Of a stretch of DNA of 64,000 nt, positions 21,937-32,922 are shown piece by piece; position 1 is the first letter of the stretch; every line of letters begins with the position of its first letter. The notes under the pieces were generated by a model. That model worked only from the letters and a program-made list of their open reading frames with translations, made no database searches and was not told the DNA's origin. This stretch comes from Scilla litardierei (taxonomy: Eukaryota > Streptophyta > Magnoliopsida > Asparagales > Asparagaceae): contig CM061132.1 of assembly GCA_030789695.1 (NCBI GenBank), positions 158,020,817 to 158,084,816 on the forward strand. The letters are read 5' to 3'. The position numbers and the translations under genes are program-made.

Positions 21937-22680
21937 CATGAACAAATGAGAGTATTTCTCTCGCATCTCATCTTCACGCTCCCATGTGGACTCTCCCAGA
22001 TATTCTCGGTGCCACATGACTCTTACCAAGTCGATGGATTTCCTCCTCAACATCTTTTGTTTCTGATCCAAGATAGCCACATACTGCTGCTTATACATCA
22101 TATCTGGGCGCACCTTAATCTCTGATAAATCCACGACGTGATTGGGGTCCCCAACATATTTTTTGAGTTGGGATACATGGAATATGTCATGAATACCTTT
22201 TAGAGCTGATGGCAATTCCAGCCGATAGGCAACTTCACCAACACGAGCAATAATTTCAAAAGGGTCGATGTATCTCGGGCTCAATTTTTCACATCGGCCA
22301 AAACATATTGTGTCACATGTAGGTGAGATCTTCAGAAATACATAGTCACCTAGCTAGAACTCCAATGGACGTCTTCTTGTATCAGCCCAGTGCTTGTAGC
22401 GGTCTTGAGCAATACTGAGATTTTCGTGAACCGTCCGTACCACATCAACCGCCTCTACCACCATGTCAGGGCCCAAAAAGTAGTCTCCAACATCATTCCA
22501 ACTTAAAGATGATCGGCACTTTCTCCCATACAAGGATGCAAATGGTGCCATACCAATGCTTGCTTGGTATCTGTTATTCTAGGCAAACTCCACCATGTGT
22601 AAGTAATCTTCCCAAGACCCCTTAAATTCTAGCATGCATGCCCTCAACATGTCCTCTAAAATCTGTATGGTGCGCTCTGA
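21937..22680 (-). pseudogene. Tekay-like integrase C-terminal half with chromodomain
   Basis: Minus-strand pieces in order: SERTIQILEDMLRACMLEF (22680 down), MAPFASLYGRKCRSS (about 22551), the AQDRYKHWADTRRRPLEF end of the catalytic region, then [25 protein letters not shown] and [13 protein letters not shown]. The C-terminus is a chromodomain-like block ([19 protein letters not shown]), which in chromoviruses guides integration to heterochromatin. A TAG near 22352 and a break near 22570 interrupt it. The N-terminal half of integrase, with its catalytic Asp residues, is gone. Confidence 0.8.
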
Positions 22681-22980
22681 TGCAATCTTGAACGATGCTT
22701 CATTAGACTCAGACCCTCTGGGAGTCAGAGTTACTCTCTGATGCAACTTGCATACGGAACACCACCAAATATGTCTCATTTGAGGATTTTTGGTTGTGCA
22801 GTTTACATCCTCATATCACCACCACAAAGAATAAAATTAGGACCTCAACCCCGTCTTGGAATCTATATCGGGTTTAATTCACACTAGATAAATAGATACC
22901 TTGCACCCCAAATGGGGGAGGCATTAAAAGCACGTCTCGAAGACTGTGCATTGATGTGTCCACATTTCCAGCACTAGGCT
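22681..22980 (+). pseudogene. Copia integrase/pol remnant, plus strand
   Basis: From 22702 the plus strand reads FIRLRPSGSQSYSLMQLAYG, TPPNMSHLRIFGCAVY and LGPQPRLGIYIGF, which is the end of copia integrase. After a TAG, residues like NRYLAPQMGEALKARLEDC still follow the family. Reading stops make it dead. It begins exactly where the Tekay-like sequence ends, so it is the downstream half of the copia whose LTR is at 17859-18198. Confidence 0.75.
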
Positions 22981-23189
22981 TAACTCGGCTGCAGCATAAA
23001 GCTCCACTGACCATTTAAAATATCAAAAAAAATTATGATTCGAGAATTATGAAATGTGACAATGAGATCCTAAAGATCATCCACATTTAAGAAAACTGTT
23101 CAACAGTTATCGGACATAGTCTCTGACTACAAGCAAATTGTCAGATCATGCATCCCTTGCTGCTAACACTCTACCAAGCCCAATGCCCC

Positions 23190-24114
23190 CTCCTGGGGCT
23201 GACATCAACTTCATCCAGGAACCACATTGAGCAAGTCCAAATAATGATTGAACTTGACTCCCGATACAACCTTCGTCAGCATGTCTGCCGGGTTGTTCTC
23301 TGTTCCGATCTTCAACAAGTTGATTTCGTCTTCTTCTTCTCCTACATAGTCCCTGACAAAGTGAAATATAACATCGATATGCTTGTGCGAGCATGGAAGA
23401 CTTGATTCTTAGCCAAGTGCACTGCACTCTAGCTATCATAATGGGCAGCATACCATTCTTGATAGAGTCCCAGATCATTCATCAAGCCCATTAGCCATAT
23501 CGCCTCTTTCACCGCTACAGTCAATGTCATATACTCTGCCTCCTTAGTAGACAGGGCCACCGTATACTGAAGGAGACTTCGCCAACATATTGGAGCGCCA
23601 GCCAGGGTGAAGACATAGCCTGTCGTCGATCGCCTCCCATCCAAGTCGCCTGCATAGTCAGAATTGATATAATCGACCGTGTACGGACCATGTACACTTC
23701 GGCTATAAGTCAGTCCGACGTCGACTGTGCCATTGATGACCGCAAGATATAGTGCACTGCTTGCCAGTGCTCCTTCTTCGGATTGTGCATGTATCTACTC
23801 ACCATGCTGACCACATATAATACATCAAGGCCCCAATCTCATTGGCATACGGTACGCTCGTCATGAGCGACCCTTGGAGACGATCTATCTCCATCAACTA
23901 AGCTTGAACCACCAACTACACCATCAACAGCCTGGAGCCTATTATCTGCTACTTCTGGTGTTGGTCGATCTGAGTCATCGAGCGACCGATGTGGAGCCTC
24001 AGAAACGTTGTCGTAGATATGCTTCAATTGTGTCTGTTCAAGCTCCACCTTTGGTTCATGCTCCTTCTTTAGTAACACCGACTCATCAAACGTTACGTCT
24101 CTGCTTAGAATCAC
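23190..24114 (-). pseudogene. Copia connection segment and RNase H
   Basis: 24114-23839 holds RDVTFDESVLLKKE, the tether between integrase and RT. 23644-23429 holds RNase H (MDGRRSTTGYVFTLAGAPICW and VALSTKEAEYMTL). Further pieces near 23400-23200 resemble the usual tail (RDYVGEEEDEINLLKIG, ENNPADMLTKVVSG) in shifted frames. The polymerase domain with YVDD is absent. Confidence 0.7.
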
Positions 24115-24350
24115 CTTCCTCTATGTCGGACACACCAGTCGATATCCCTTGACACCATTACTAAAGCCCAAGAAGATAGCTTTCTTGGCTCGAGCATCGA
24201 GTTTGTCTTCCTTCATGGCATAGTAACTCGGACAGCCTCAAACTCGAAGTGATCCATAGTTAGAAACTGGCTTTTTCGACCATACCTCCAACGGAGGTCT
24301 TCCATCCAATGTAGCAAATGGTAGCCGATTGACTAAGTAGGTCGCATACC

Positions 24351-24914
24351 TTAGGACCTCGCCCAAACCTCCTTCGATAGGTCAGCAGTTGACAACATGC
24401 ATCGAACTTTCTCCAGTAAAGTTCGATTCATCCTCTCTGCTACCCTATTCTGATGTGGCGTACCAACAACGGTGTAGTGTCTCTGAATCCCTTCCGAGTT
24501 GTAGAACTTCTCGAAGAGATCTGACCTATACTCACCACCGTTATCACTTCGAAGACACCTGACTCGTCGACCAGTTAGAGTCTTGACCAGCTTCTTCCAC
24601 TCGATGAAAGAGCTTAGAACTTGGTCCTTCAACTTCAGCAGAAACACCCATACCATGCGTGATAAATCGTCGATGAACGACTCAAAGTAGTATTTCCTTC
24701 CCAATGAGGCCGTTCCACTTGGTCCCCATATGTTGGTGTATACATAGTCGAGCACTCCTTTCGTACTATGGATGGTCGTCCCAAATGAAGTACGTGTCTG
24801 TTTCCCAAACACACAGTGCTCGCAGAACTCGATCTTCCCAATGTTGGCTCCCTTTAGACGATCTCCGACGATAAGCTTCTGCAACGATTTCTCGCCCATA
24901 TGACCTAAGCGCAT
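24351..24914 (-). pseudogene. Copia pre-integrase and integrase
   Basis: The frame reads [14 protein letters not shown] (HHCC region, with CEHCVFGKQ), then [32 protein letters not shown] and [14 protein letters not shown]. The first catalytic Asp of the DD35E triad is Asn here (TNIWGP where the family has TDLWGP); the second Asp and the Glu remain. Integrase would therefore be inactive even without the surrounding stops. Confidence 0.8.
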
Positions 24915-25119
24915 GTGCTATAACAATGAGCCGTCACTTTCCACCTCACGAGAGTCAGAGCCGATGTGCCAGCTACGACAGAACCATCAAGTAATAGAGG
25001 TTGCCTTGGTGCTTCCCCTTCATCACGATCATTGCTTCTCGGGTCGCCTTCAGAGCTCCATTCTCCATCGTCACTCGACAACCCCCAGTGAACCGAGCGA
25101 TATGAGATTACACCTTAGG

Positions 25120-25350
25120 TCAGAAACAAAGCATACCTCTTCGATGTCTCGTAATAACACTGTCGCTCATCCTTATCTGCACCGTCCCAATGCATGCAGT
25201 GCTGCAAGCTCGATCATCGCCCAGCAAGACTGTACTCTTACCACCTTCCCTGAAGGTCGTAACGTACTCTCTATGTGGCGTCATATGGAACGAGCACCCA
25301 GAGTCGAGCACCCAACCATCTGACGTCAAGCCCTCCGAAGCACTAACCAA
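25120..25350 (-). pseudogene. Copia aspartic protease
   Basis: A short minus-strand frame with the active-site block GWVLDSGCSFHMTPHREY followed by FREGGKSTVLLGDDRAC, as in copia protease. It is in a different frame from gag upstream. Confidence 0.8.
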
Positions 25351-25366
25351 TACATACTCCTCGACC

Positions 25367-26215
25367 TCAACGCCCTTTGCGATGTTGGCAGTTGCGTCGT
25401 GCTTCCGCTTCGCCTTCGGACAATCTCTGAATCAATGTCCTCTTCCTCAACAGAAAGCACATTGGTCCTTCGCTACCTTGGGCTGAGCGCCCCTTGTCTT
25501 GTCTCTGAACTTGGATCTGAAATACCCCAATTCTAACTCCACCCTTCTCTACACTACGACCCCTTACGACCGTAAGAGCATTGCTCGAAGCTCGGCTGCA
25601 GGTGTCCCCACCGTTCTTCCTGAACTCCTTGCTCGTCAGAGTGTTGGACATCTCTTCGAATGTGATCGATTCCTAACTGTAGGTAAGAACCGACACCAAG
25701 TACTCATATTCGATGGGTAGAGAGTTGAGGAGAATCATCACCTTGTCGTCATCGTCGATCTTTACATCGACATTCCTCAGGTCAGTAAGAAGCTTGTTGT
25801 TGTTGTAGAGGTGTTCCTATAGAAACCCTCGAAAAGCTTTTTCTTTAAGTGTAGCCGGTTCTGGATGTTTTTCTTCATGTACTTGTCGCCAAGCTCCTTC
25901 CAGAACTTACTTGCACTTTTCCCCCTATGTATGGGTATTTCTTCTCATTTGACAAATATAGGCGGATGGTACCACATGCACTCCGATTCAGTGTTCTCCA
26001 CTTCTGATCGGACATGCCCGTCGGCTTCTCGTCCAATGCGATATCTTGACCAAGTTGGTTCAAGATATCCATAACTTCGCATCTCCACATACTGAAGTTG
26101 ATCTTTCCATCAAACTTCTCAATTTCGAACTTCGTGTTGGATACGATAGTCCGAGAAGATGAAGAATACCCAAAATTCGACGCCTTTGGAGAATCGGCAT
26201 CGACACAGCTACTCG
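25367..26215 (-). pseudogene. Copia gag, degenerate
   Basis: Fragments in several frames read as copia Gag, for example SNEKKYPYIGGKVQVSSG-like text near 25930, a MSNTLTSKEF block at 25651, and a zinc-knuckle remnant (CFLLRKRTLIQRLSEGEAEA) near 25430. No continuous frame remains. Assignment rests on position between PBS and protease as much as on sequence. Confidence 0.55.
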
Positions 26216-26250
26216 TCTTCCTCTACTTCGTTGATCACCGGAACCGTAAA

Positions 26251-26262
26251 GCTCTGATACCA
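26251..26262 (-). promoter_or_regulatory. Primer binding site of the second copia
   Basis: The minus strand reads TGGTATCAGAGC, the canonical plant initiator-Met PBS. Confidence 0.85.
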
Positions 26263-26270
26263 AATTCTTA

Positions 26271-27049
26271 TGCCGCGAGGCCTTGCCTCGAGACACAGCA
26301 TAACGAAAACACGTTGGAACGCCGGTGAACACCGAATCAGAAGAGAGGCAGACAAACAAATGAAGCACAAAAAGAATTGCTTTTAGGCCGTGGACCGGCG
26401 AGGAGGAACACCGATGAGCTTTATTATGAATGAAAAGAAACAATACAACTCTCCTCTTCGTCCAACGAAGAGAAAGCACACAATGATCTCTCTACAAGCT
26501 CACAATAATATCTCTCGAAGTTGGCTCTCACAAAATGGTGGTTCTCTCAAAGGTGACAATATGTTCCTCTACCGAAACCCTAACCTAAGAACCCTATAAT
26601 CCTAGATTACAATAAGTGTCATCATTAGCTAAGATCTACAACGGATACAGATACCGACAATTACGACATCCAATCCAATCACTGCTTTACGTAATTAATG
26701 TTGCCGCATCCTAGTGAGCCGCATCTCAATGGGCTCCCTTCAACCAAGCAATCTTCTTCTATACCAAACGACCGAAGTACTGAGCCATGCATACGGGCCA
26801 TCACCATCGAGCCACCATACGACTGTTCGATCGAACAACCCAATGTCGAGCGATCGATCATCAGACTCGAAGTGACGACTGATCGACCAACTGCACTGTA
26901 GAAGACCAAATGCTCAGCATCCTCGTATATGACTTGTGCAGAGTCAAATAGGTCGAATCCGAGCACAGCCGAGTTATCTCTGCACAAGGAAACTCGTCTG
27001 CACAATGACTGCTTCTCCTGTGCCGAATCGAGACAACTTCTCCACATCA
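26271..27049 (-). repeat. 5' LTR of the second copia element
   Basis: On the minus strand it runs TGATGTGGAGAAG...CCTCGCGGCA, about 779 bp, with TG/CA ends. Eight bases separate it from the PBS, slightly more than usual, so the inner end could be a few bases off. Confidence 0.6.
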
Positions 27050-27336
27050 GTATCTACCAATCAACAAGATAAATGCATCCACATTTTATGCTTACTTTTA
27101 CAATTAAGGATATAGTATCTAACTTATAACATCATCCTTTTATTGATAATGAAAGCATATTACTAGAAATAATGGAGAAATAATTTACAATAAATAATAG
27201 AGAAAGATCAACAAAGAGAATAAGAAGAAAGAAGAGGATAAAGGTACTACATAATGCTAGGTTAGTTATTGAACGCTTGCAGCAATTGTGCAGGGGAATA
27301 TGTTGTGGCAATAAGTTGTCAAGGAATCACATTCTT

Positions 27337-27339
<3 letters not shown>

Positions 27340-27382
<43 letters not shown>
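27340..27382. repeat. (CT)n microsatellite
   Basis: About 21 uninterrupted CT repeats followed by CCCCCCA. On the minus strand it forms the GA-rich tail of the SINE to its right. Confidence 0.95.
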
Positions 27383-27384
<2 letters not shown>

Positions 27385-27480
27385 CCCACAACGGAAAGCA
27401 ACTAAAGCACATGAACTGTCCTCAATCCCACGCCGTCTTGGATGGAGGGGGGAGAGATGCCAACTGAGCTAGTGCTCATC
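27383..27480 (-). mobile_element. tRNA-derived SINE
   Basis: On the minus strand TGATGAGCACTAGCTCAGTTGG contains a perfect Pol III A box (TAGCTCAGTTGG) and GGGATTGAGGAC is a weak B box at the usual distance. A TTAGTTGCTTTCCGTTGTGG region and then the GA repeat follow. The B box is damaged. Confidence 0.55.
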
Positions 27481-27713
27481 AGCGATATTTGTCACTTTAT
27501 ATATGTGTATCAAAGATTATTTTTCAGTCAATCCAAAATACTAGAACAAATCTCAAATGTAACAAAATATAGTTTCCATGAACATAAGAAGTTAGAAATA
27601 AAGGGGTAGAGAGGTGGGCAAGAGTAGGAAGTACAAAAGATCTTATCTTCTTATTACTAAAAAGACGAAGAATAAGCGAACAAGCATGGAGCTATTGATC
27701 AAGCACTATATAA

Positions 27714-30700
27714 TTATGACAAGTACTTTGCTCTTATCTTCTTAAGCATGGGTACAACATCAATCATTGGAATTCTTTCTTTTGGTGAATAGCTTGAACA
27801 CTGCAAGCCCAACTTAATAATAGATGACAAACATTGTACCACGGTGGTTTGATCTTCTAGTTGTGGTCCAGTGGGGGAACCATCTCTCAAGATATTGCCA
27901 TCTACAATATTAGGTAATGATGCCGGATATGCTTTGCAAATACATTCCCGTAAAGTTGATTCTCCGTCAAACATGGGATCAGTCGGCCTCTTTCCTGTGA
28001 ATGTTTCCAACAATAGAATACCAAAACTATAGACATCACCCATTTTTGACACGTCTCCTGTAGATCCATACTCTGTTAAAAGATTATTTTCAATTAATTT
28101 ATTGGCCAATAGTTAGGGCAAAACGACGGTATTTTGTTGTACAACTAAATAGATAATTAGTAACATAATCTCATAATAGTGTATGCATGATAGCATCAAA
28201 AATTTCTATAGAAAGTCGAAGGTAGTTGGCATTCCTTGGGTCTAAGGAGAATACTACATCAATTTTTATCTTATCTAAGAAAAAGGAACAAACATTAAAA
28301 TTATTTTAACATAGAAAAAAATGCCAAAAAAATCTTTCTTAAAAAAAATAATAACTCCAAATAAGTGTTCAAATTAAATTCATCGTAGATAATAGACGTA
28401 CCTGGAGCAATATAACCGATGGTTCCTGATGTGCTTGCCGATGCTACAGATCTATTCCCGAGCAACAGTTTGGCAATGCCAAAGTCGCTAACATGTGCTA
28501 CCATTTCTTCATCCAAAAGAACATTGCCGGGCTTCAGATCACAATGCAATATGACTTGAGGATGGTGGTGATGGAGGTACTCGAGTGCCAAAGACACATC
28601 AACCATTATGTTCAGCATTTGCAGTAGATTCAAGCTGTAGGTCTCAATGTACAACCAGTCCTCAAGGCTTCTATTGGGCATGTATGGGAGTATTATAGCC
28701 TTAAAGTCCAAGTTAAAACATACGGTAATGATCCTAATCAAATTCCTATGCCGGACTGCGCACAAAACCCCGCATTCTGCATCAAAACTCTTCGAGGCCC
28801 CTTCAACTTGCAAATTCAAGACTTTCACAGCAACAATTGATCCATCGTTAAGATTTCCCTTGAAAACTGAACCAAATGTTCCTTTTCCCAGTAGATTGTC
28901 CTCGCTAAAATTGTTAGTGGCACGAGCTAGTTCATGCTGTGAGACTACTCTGTGATTGATAAGCTGCTGTGAATCAGTGCGAGCCAAGGCAACTGCCTTT
29001 CTCCTCTTACAGAACGTAAAGATGAGAATCAAGCAACTTAATGCAACCACAAAAGCAATGGCGGGGAGAATATAAGTTAACAAATTCAGTTTCCTTCTCG
29101 GATGAGAGAGAGAAATATTTGCAGCGCATGGTTGGAAACCTAGCTGAGGTGCCCCACATAATGCCTTGTTCCCCATTAGAGCAGGTATGCTTGCGTTTGA
29201 GAATACCTTGCCATCAGGAATTTGTCCTTCCAACATGTTGAATGAGAGATCAAGGCTGTCGAGTTCACTCAAGTTTGGCAAGGATTTGGGTATGGCGCCA
29301 GATAGATTATTTCTTGCCAAATCCAGTTGCTTGATATTGATCAACCCACCAAGTGATTCAGGGATTTGGCCGTGAAAATGGTTGTTAGAAAGATCGAGAT
29401 ATGTTAGCATGTTTAGCTCTCCTAGAGCAGCAGAAATGTTACCTGACAGCTGGTTCTCCGATAGATCCAAGCTATCCAAAACATGCAGATTGCTCACCAT
29501 TTGGGGAATTGAGCCAGAGAGAGCGTTTCGCGACAGGTTTGCTGCGAGGAGGCCCCTTAGCGTCCATATGCTCTGCGGTATCTTTGATGACAGTCTGTTG
29601 CCTGCAAGCGACAAGAGTTGGAGCTGGGTGAGGTTGCCCAAGGAATCAGGCATTGCACCGGACAGCCGGTTTGCTTCAAGACTCAGGTAACCCAAGCTCC
29701 TCATCAGGCCAAGCTCCGATGGAATGGATCCGCCAATGCTGTTGAATCCTAGGTAAGCTTGCTGAAGACTGAGAAGCCTGGCAAGCGTCGGCGGCAGTGC
29801 TCCCGTCAGCTCATTAGCATCCAGTTCGAGCTGCAGGAGGCTGCTCAAATTGCCCAACTCTGCGGGGATCTTTCCCTTGATTTTGTTTTCCCCCATGGTA
29901 AGATAAAAAAGATTTGTTGAAAGATTCCCAACAGAAGTAGGCAGGATTCCATCCAAATCGTTAAGTCTGAATGTTAGATACTGCAACTTCCTGCAGTGAC
30001 GGAGAGATGTGACGAAGTCTAGGCTTCCAGTAAATGAATTGTCACTGAGAAACAAATTTTCCAGTAATGGCATGGATTCCCCGAGCGTGGGAGGCACCGG
30101 CCCGACGAGATGGTTTGAAACCACCTCAAAAGTAGTAACCATGGAAGCATTCAAGAGGGATCCCGGTATGGGGCCTGTCAAGCCATTTACGCCCAGTAGC
30201 AGACGTCGTAGCTTCGACAGATTCCCCAGCTCCACGGGGATTCCACCAGTCAACTTGTTTTGGCCGATGGTGAGCTCTTGCAGGTTTGTGAGATTTCCGA
30301 GAGAAGCTGGGATCGCCCCGGTGAGTTGGTTGCCGCCGAGATACAACCCCCGTAGCTCCAGCAAGTGGCCGAGATCGGCCGGCACGGTTCCAGTGATGAG
30401 GTTATTTTTTGAGAAGGAGAGCATTCGGAGATGCAAGCAGCGAGCAAATGTGGATGGTATTTGGCCGGTCAAATGGTTCTGGTCTATGGCAACGGCTTGT
30501 AGGCGGCAACGCGTGCACGCACTGATACTGCGATTTGAGGGAAGGGGGCCGGAGAGATTGTTTTTGGATAGGCCGAGGTGCGTCAGTGAGGACGTGTTGA
30601 ACAAGCTGGGAGGGAGAGGCCCCGAGAGGAGGTTTCTTTGAAGAACGAGTTTTCGGAGGCGGGGGAGCTGGGTCAGGGCGTTCGGGATGGGGCCACTGAG

Positions 30701-31021
30701 GGTGGTGTTGTCGAGGAAGAGAACAGATAGGAAGGAGAGATTTGCGAGGTGGGGAGAGATGGTGCCGTCGAGGGGGATGTCGTATAGGTTGATGGCCGCG
30801 ACTCGCTGGTGCCTGCGGCTGCAGGTGATGCCAATCCAGCTGCAGAAGGAGGCGTTGGTGGTCCAGTTGGAGGACAAGATGCCAAGCGGATCGCCGAGTT
30901 GGGCTCTGAATGCAAGCAGTGATGCGAGGTCAGTGAGATTGTTATGGGGCTTTGAGTTTGCTGGTTGGGGATGCATGCATAAGGAGCAAGATAGCACCAA
31001 AAGGAAGAGAAGTGGAGCCAT
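27714..31021 (-). CDS. LRR receptor-like kinase, subfamily XII (Xa21/EFR type)
   Basis: Two exons, 31021-28402 and 28072-27714, give 992 residues in frame. The 329 bp intron has CCAG|GTACGT and AACAG|AG borders and falls inside GYIAPEYG of the kinase, the conserved intron site of this subfamily. Order: signal peptide (1-23), LRR N-terminal cap (LASLLAFRAQLGDPLG, W and CSW), about 20 LRRs, a membrane segment near 640-665 (YILPAIAFVVALSCLILIF), a basic juxtamembrane stretch, then kinase with GKGTFGSVFKG, VAVKVL, HCDLKPGN and DFGIAK. HCD instead of HRD makes it a non-RD kinase, the class tied to recognition of microbial patterns in known members. No stops or frame breaks are seen, so it is probably functional. 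The ligand is unknown. It is one of two intact host genes in the window. Confidence 0.93.
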
Positions 31022-31068
31022 GGTTAGGGATGGCAGTGGTGTAACTATGAAGTCTGACGGTCCAGTGA

Positions 31069-31077
31069 TTTAAATAA
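31069..31077 (-). promoter_or_regulatory. Possible TATA box of the receptor kinase
   Basis: TTATTTAAA on the minus strand, about 48 bases before the ATG. That is near for a TATA box and would imply a 5' UTR of only about 20 bases, so it may not be the one used. Confidence 0.35.
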
Positions 31078-31345
31078 GCAAAGAAGGGGGAGTACATATA
31101 GTGGTCCTGCCGGCGTCTGGCGTCGGGCCGACGACCGGTTGTTTTTTTAATGCCGACGACTCGGGTCACGCCAATGCGATGTCGCCTGGGTCATCTGTTT
31201 TCATTCACACTTGCATCATGAAGAGGAGCGACGACTTGACTCAATGGCGAAATAACGCGGAAAATGAAGCAAAGACTCCACTCTTTGTCGCGATTTCTGT
31301 GGTCCGGAGATGAACTAATACTGATGCCAAAACAATCTATCATTG

Positions 31346-31457
31346 CCACCGGCCTGTAGTCCGATTGGCATCCCCGCCTTCATGCGGGGCCACCAGGGTT
31401 CGAATTCTAGTGGTTGTGTTCTTTAAGCGTCATGTGCCAGCTTTCCGAAGTATTAAA
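31346..31457 (+). mobile_element. tRNA-derived SINE (same family as 17281-17355)
   Basis: It has an A-box-like TGTAGTCCGATTGG (31355-31368), a B box GGTTCGAATTC (31398-31408) and the tail CCAGCTTTCCGAAGTATTAAAAAAAATAAA. The B box plus tail match the partial copy at 17281-17355. Flanking words AATCTATCATT and CATCTATTATA could be a weak target duplication. Confidence 0.65.
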
Positions 31458-31975
31458 AAAAATAAACACATCTATTATACATTTTAGGACCCTTTTAAAA
31501 AATTTTGCCTACGTGTCAAATTTTGTCCTACGTGTCTCAAATTTGTCTTACGTGTTTCCATAAGTATGACTAGGACAATCTAATTAAGCCATCCATTTAA
31601 AAACGGTGTATTAAAAAATCTATCATTATGGACAAGTTTTCAATTTAAACTTCTTAAAAAATAATTTCAAACCCACTAAATTTAAAAGTATTTGCTAAAA
31701 TCGGCCTAAAATAGTCACGTCAAATTCTTGCGTGCATTGAGGTGGACGACTTAAAATAGTTGGGCTTGACAGACAACCAATTTGGCCTACGCGAACATCT
31801 AACATCACCATTTTCCATCGATTTTTGCAAATTTTTTTAAATTAGTCATTTTTTGAAATTATATTTTTTCAAAAATCTAATTGAAAATTTGTCCATTTAT
31901 TACTTGCCCACTAAAAACGAACCATGGAGAAGCTCGCCGACTTACCAATTCAATGTCATGTTTGTTTCTAAGTTT
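31458..31975. other. Intergenic spacer with ACGTGT repeats
   Basis: No gene. Three ACGTGT words lie 19-20 bp apart at 31511, 31530 and 31550. The stretch 31471-31600 shares words (ATCTATTATACATTT, TGACTAGGACAATCT) with the reverse complement of the repeat at 51283-51370. Confidence 0.5.
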
Positions 31976-32922
31976 GGGAAGGTACGGAACCGTGTGCAAT
32001 TCAACAAAATCAAAGGCGAAATGTTTTAGATCGAATATAAATCTCCACGAACTAGAAAATGAATATAAGTGAGGCACACAAGGCAGATAATTTTTCTGAT
32101 GCATGACTCGAAATGCTGAAGCATATGTCTATCTTGTCGACTGGACACCCAACTCTAAATCTCAAGATAATTCAATAGGTCTTTGCCAAATCACGTTTTG
32201 GATATTATCCAGCTCATTAATTTTTCCATAAAAACTAATAACTCTCTTCATACACAAGATATAATTTACAGCGCAGATACATGATACAGGTGGAGATTTC
32301 ATCTCCCGGGGCCAGCGAACTTTTCTTCAGCATTGCTCAGAGCTCTAAATTAGCAAATTGCATCCTCTGACAATCAATGTAGCTATTTTACCAACTTACC
32401 ATCTAAAAGCTGCCTCCAGCTTATTTTTGCAGATAACATTCTATAGTTCGGTTGAATAATCGTGAAGCAATCTTTAAGTTGGATAGGGAACAGGGGAACG
32501 CATGCATTCATTGGATCTGTATTTGTTCAATGATGGTTAACTAAATCCAACTAAGGTATACATAAATCAACTTCATGTTGACATACACTTAATAGTGCAC
32601 AATGTACCATGCTGTTAAGCTTTCGGGAAATAATTGTGCAGATTCTTCTTGATATGCAAACAAGTAACCTAGACATAAATACACCACAAATTCAAATACA
32701 TAACTATAGCTGGAGAAGCTTCACTACTAAACGATCAGCCTCAATAATTGAAATTGTTCAAACTTCAAACCGTTCGTTCATATTACCACCAAGAGGAACA
32801 TGATAGAAGAAAACATTGGCCAACAACTAGCATGCATGTACCCATCCATCTGCCATGAAATGACCAATCTATTCTCTTCGGCATTGAGTCTTGAACCCGC
32901 CCCAATAATAATAGTTAGTTTG

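Larger units (their letters stand above)
18722..22680 (-). mobile_element. Tekay-like Ty3/gypsy chromovirus, 3' part, inserted in the plus-strand copia
   Basis: Minus-strand order: integrase C-terminal half and chromodomain (22680-21937), the AATTTCGAGGACGGAATTT end region, a polypurine tract AAGGAGGTAGGA (20888-20899), then a 3' LTR. The left boundary is approximate. The element is cut at 22680 exactly at SERTIQ of integrase, where plus-strand copia coding sequence takes over. RT, protease and gag are missing. A hAT element is nested at 20992-21914. Confidence 0.75.
23146..27049 (-). mobile_element. Second minus-strand Ty1/copia element, internally deleted and without 3' LTR
   Basis: Order on the minus strand: 5' LTR (27049-26271), PBS, gag, protease, integrase, connection segment, RNase H. 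The RT core is missing between 23839 and about 23880: the connection region (RDVTFDE) runs almost directly into the RNase H side (YANEIGALMYY). No copy of the LTR start is seen near 23000-23146, so the 3' LTR is lost. The whole element is decayed, with many stops. Confidence 0.75.

Noticed and set aside
24913..25323. 136-residue plus-strand frame over the second copia
   Set aside because: Antisense to copia protease and pre-integrase sequence; no family match.
27269..27472. 67-residue plus-strand frame with Leu-Ser repeats
   Set aside because: Produced by the CT microsatellite.
30009..30641. 210-residue plus-strand frame
   Set aside because: Antisense shadow of the LRR region of the receptor kinase; regular LRR codon use leaves the other strand open.
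31346..31457. A functional tRNA gene
   Set aside because: A and B boxes are present, but the acceptor stem and cloverleaf cannot be formed and an A-rich tail follows, so it is a SINE.
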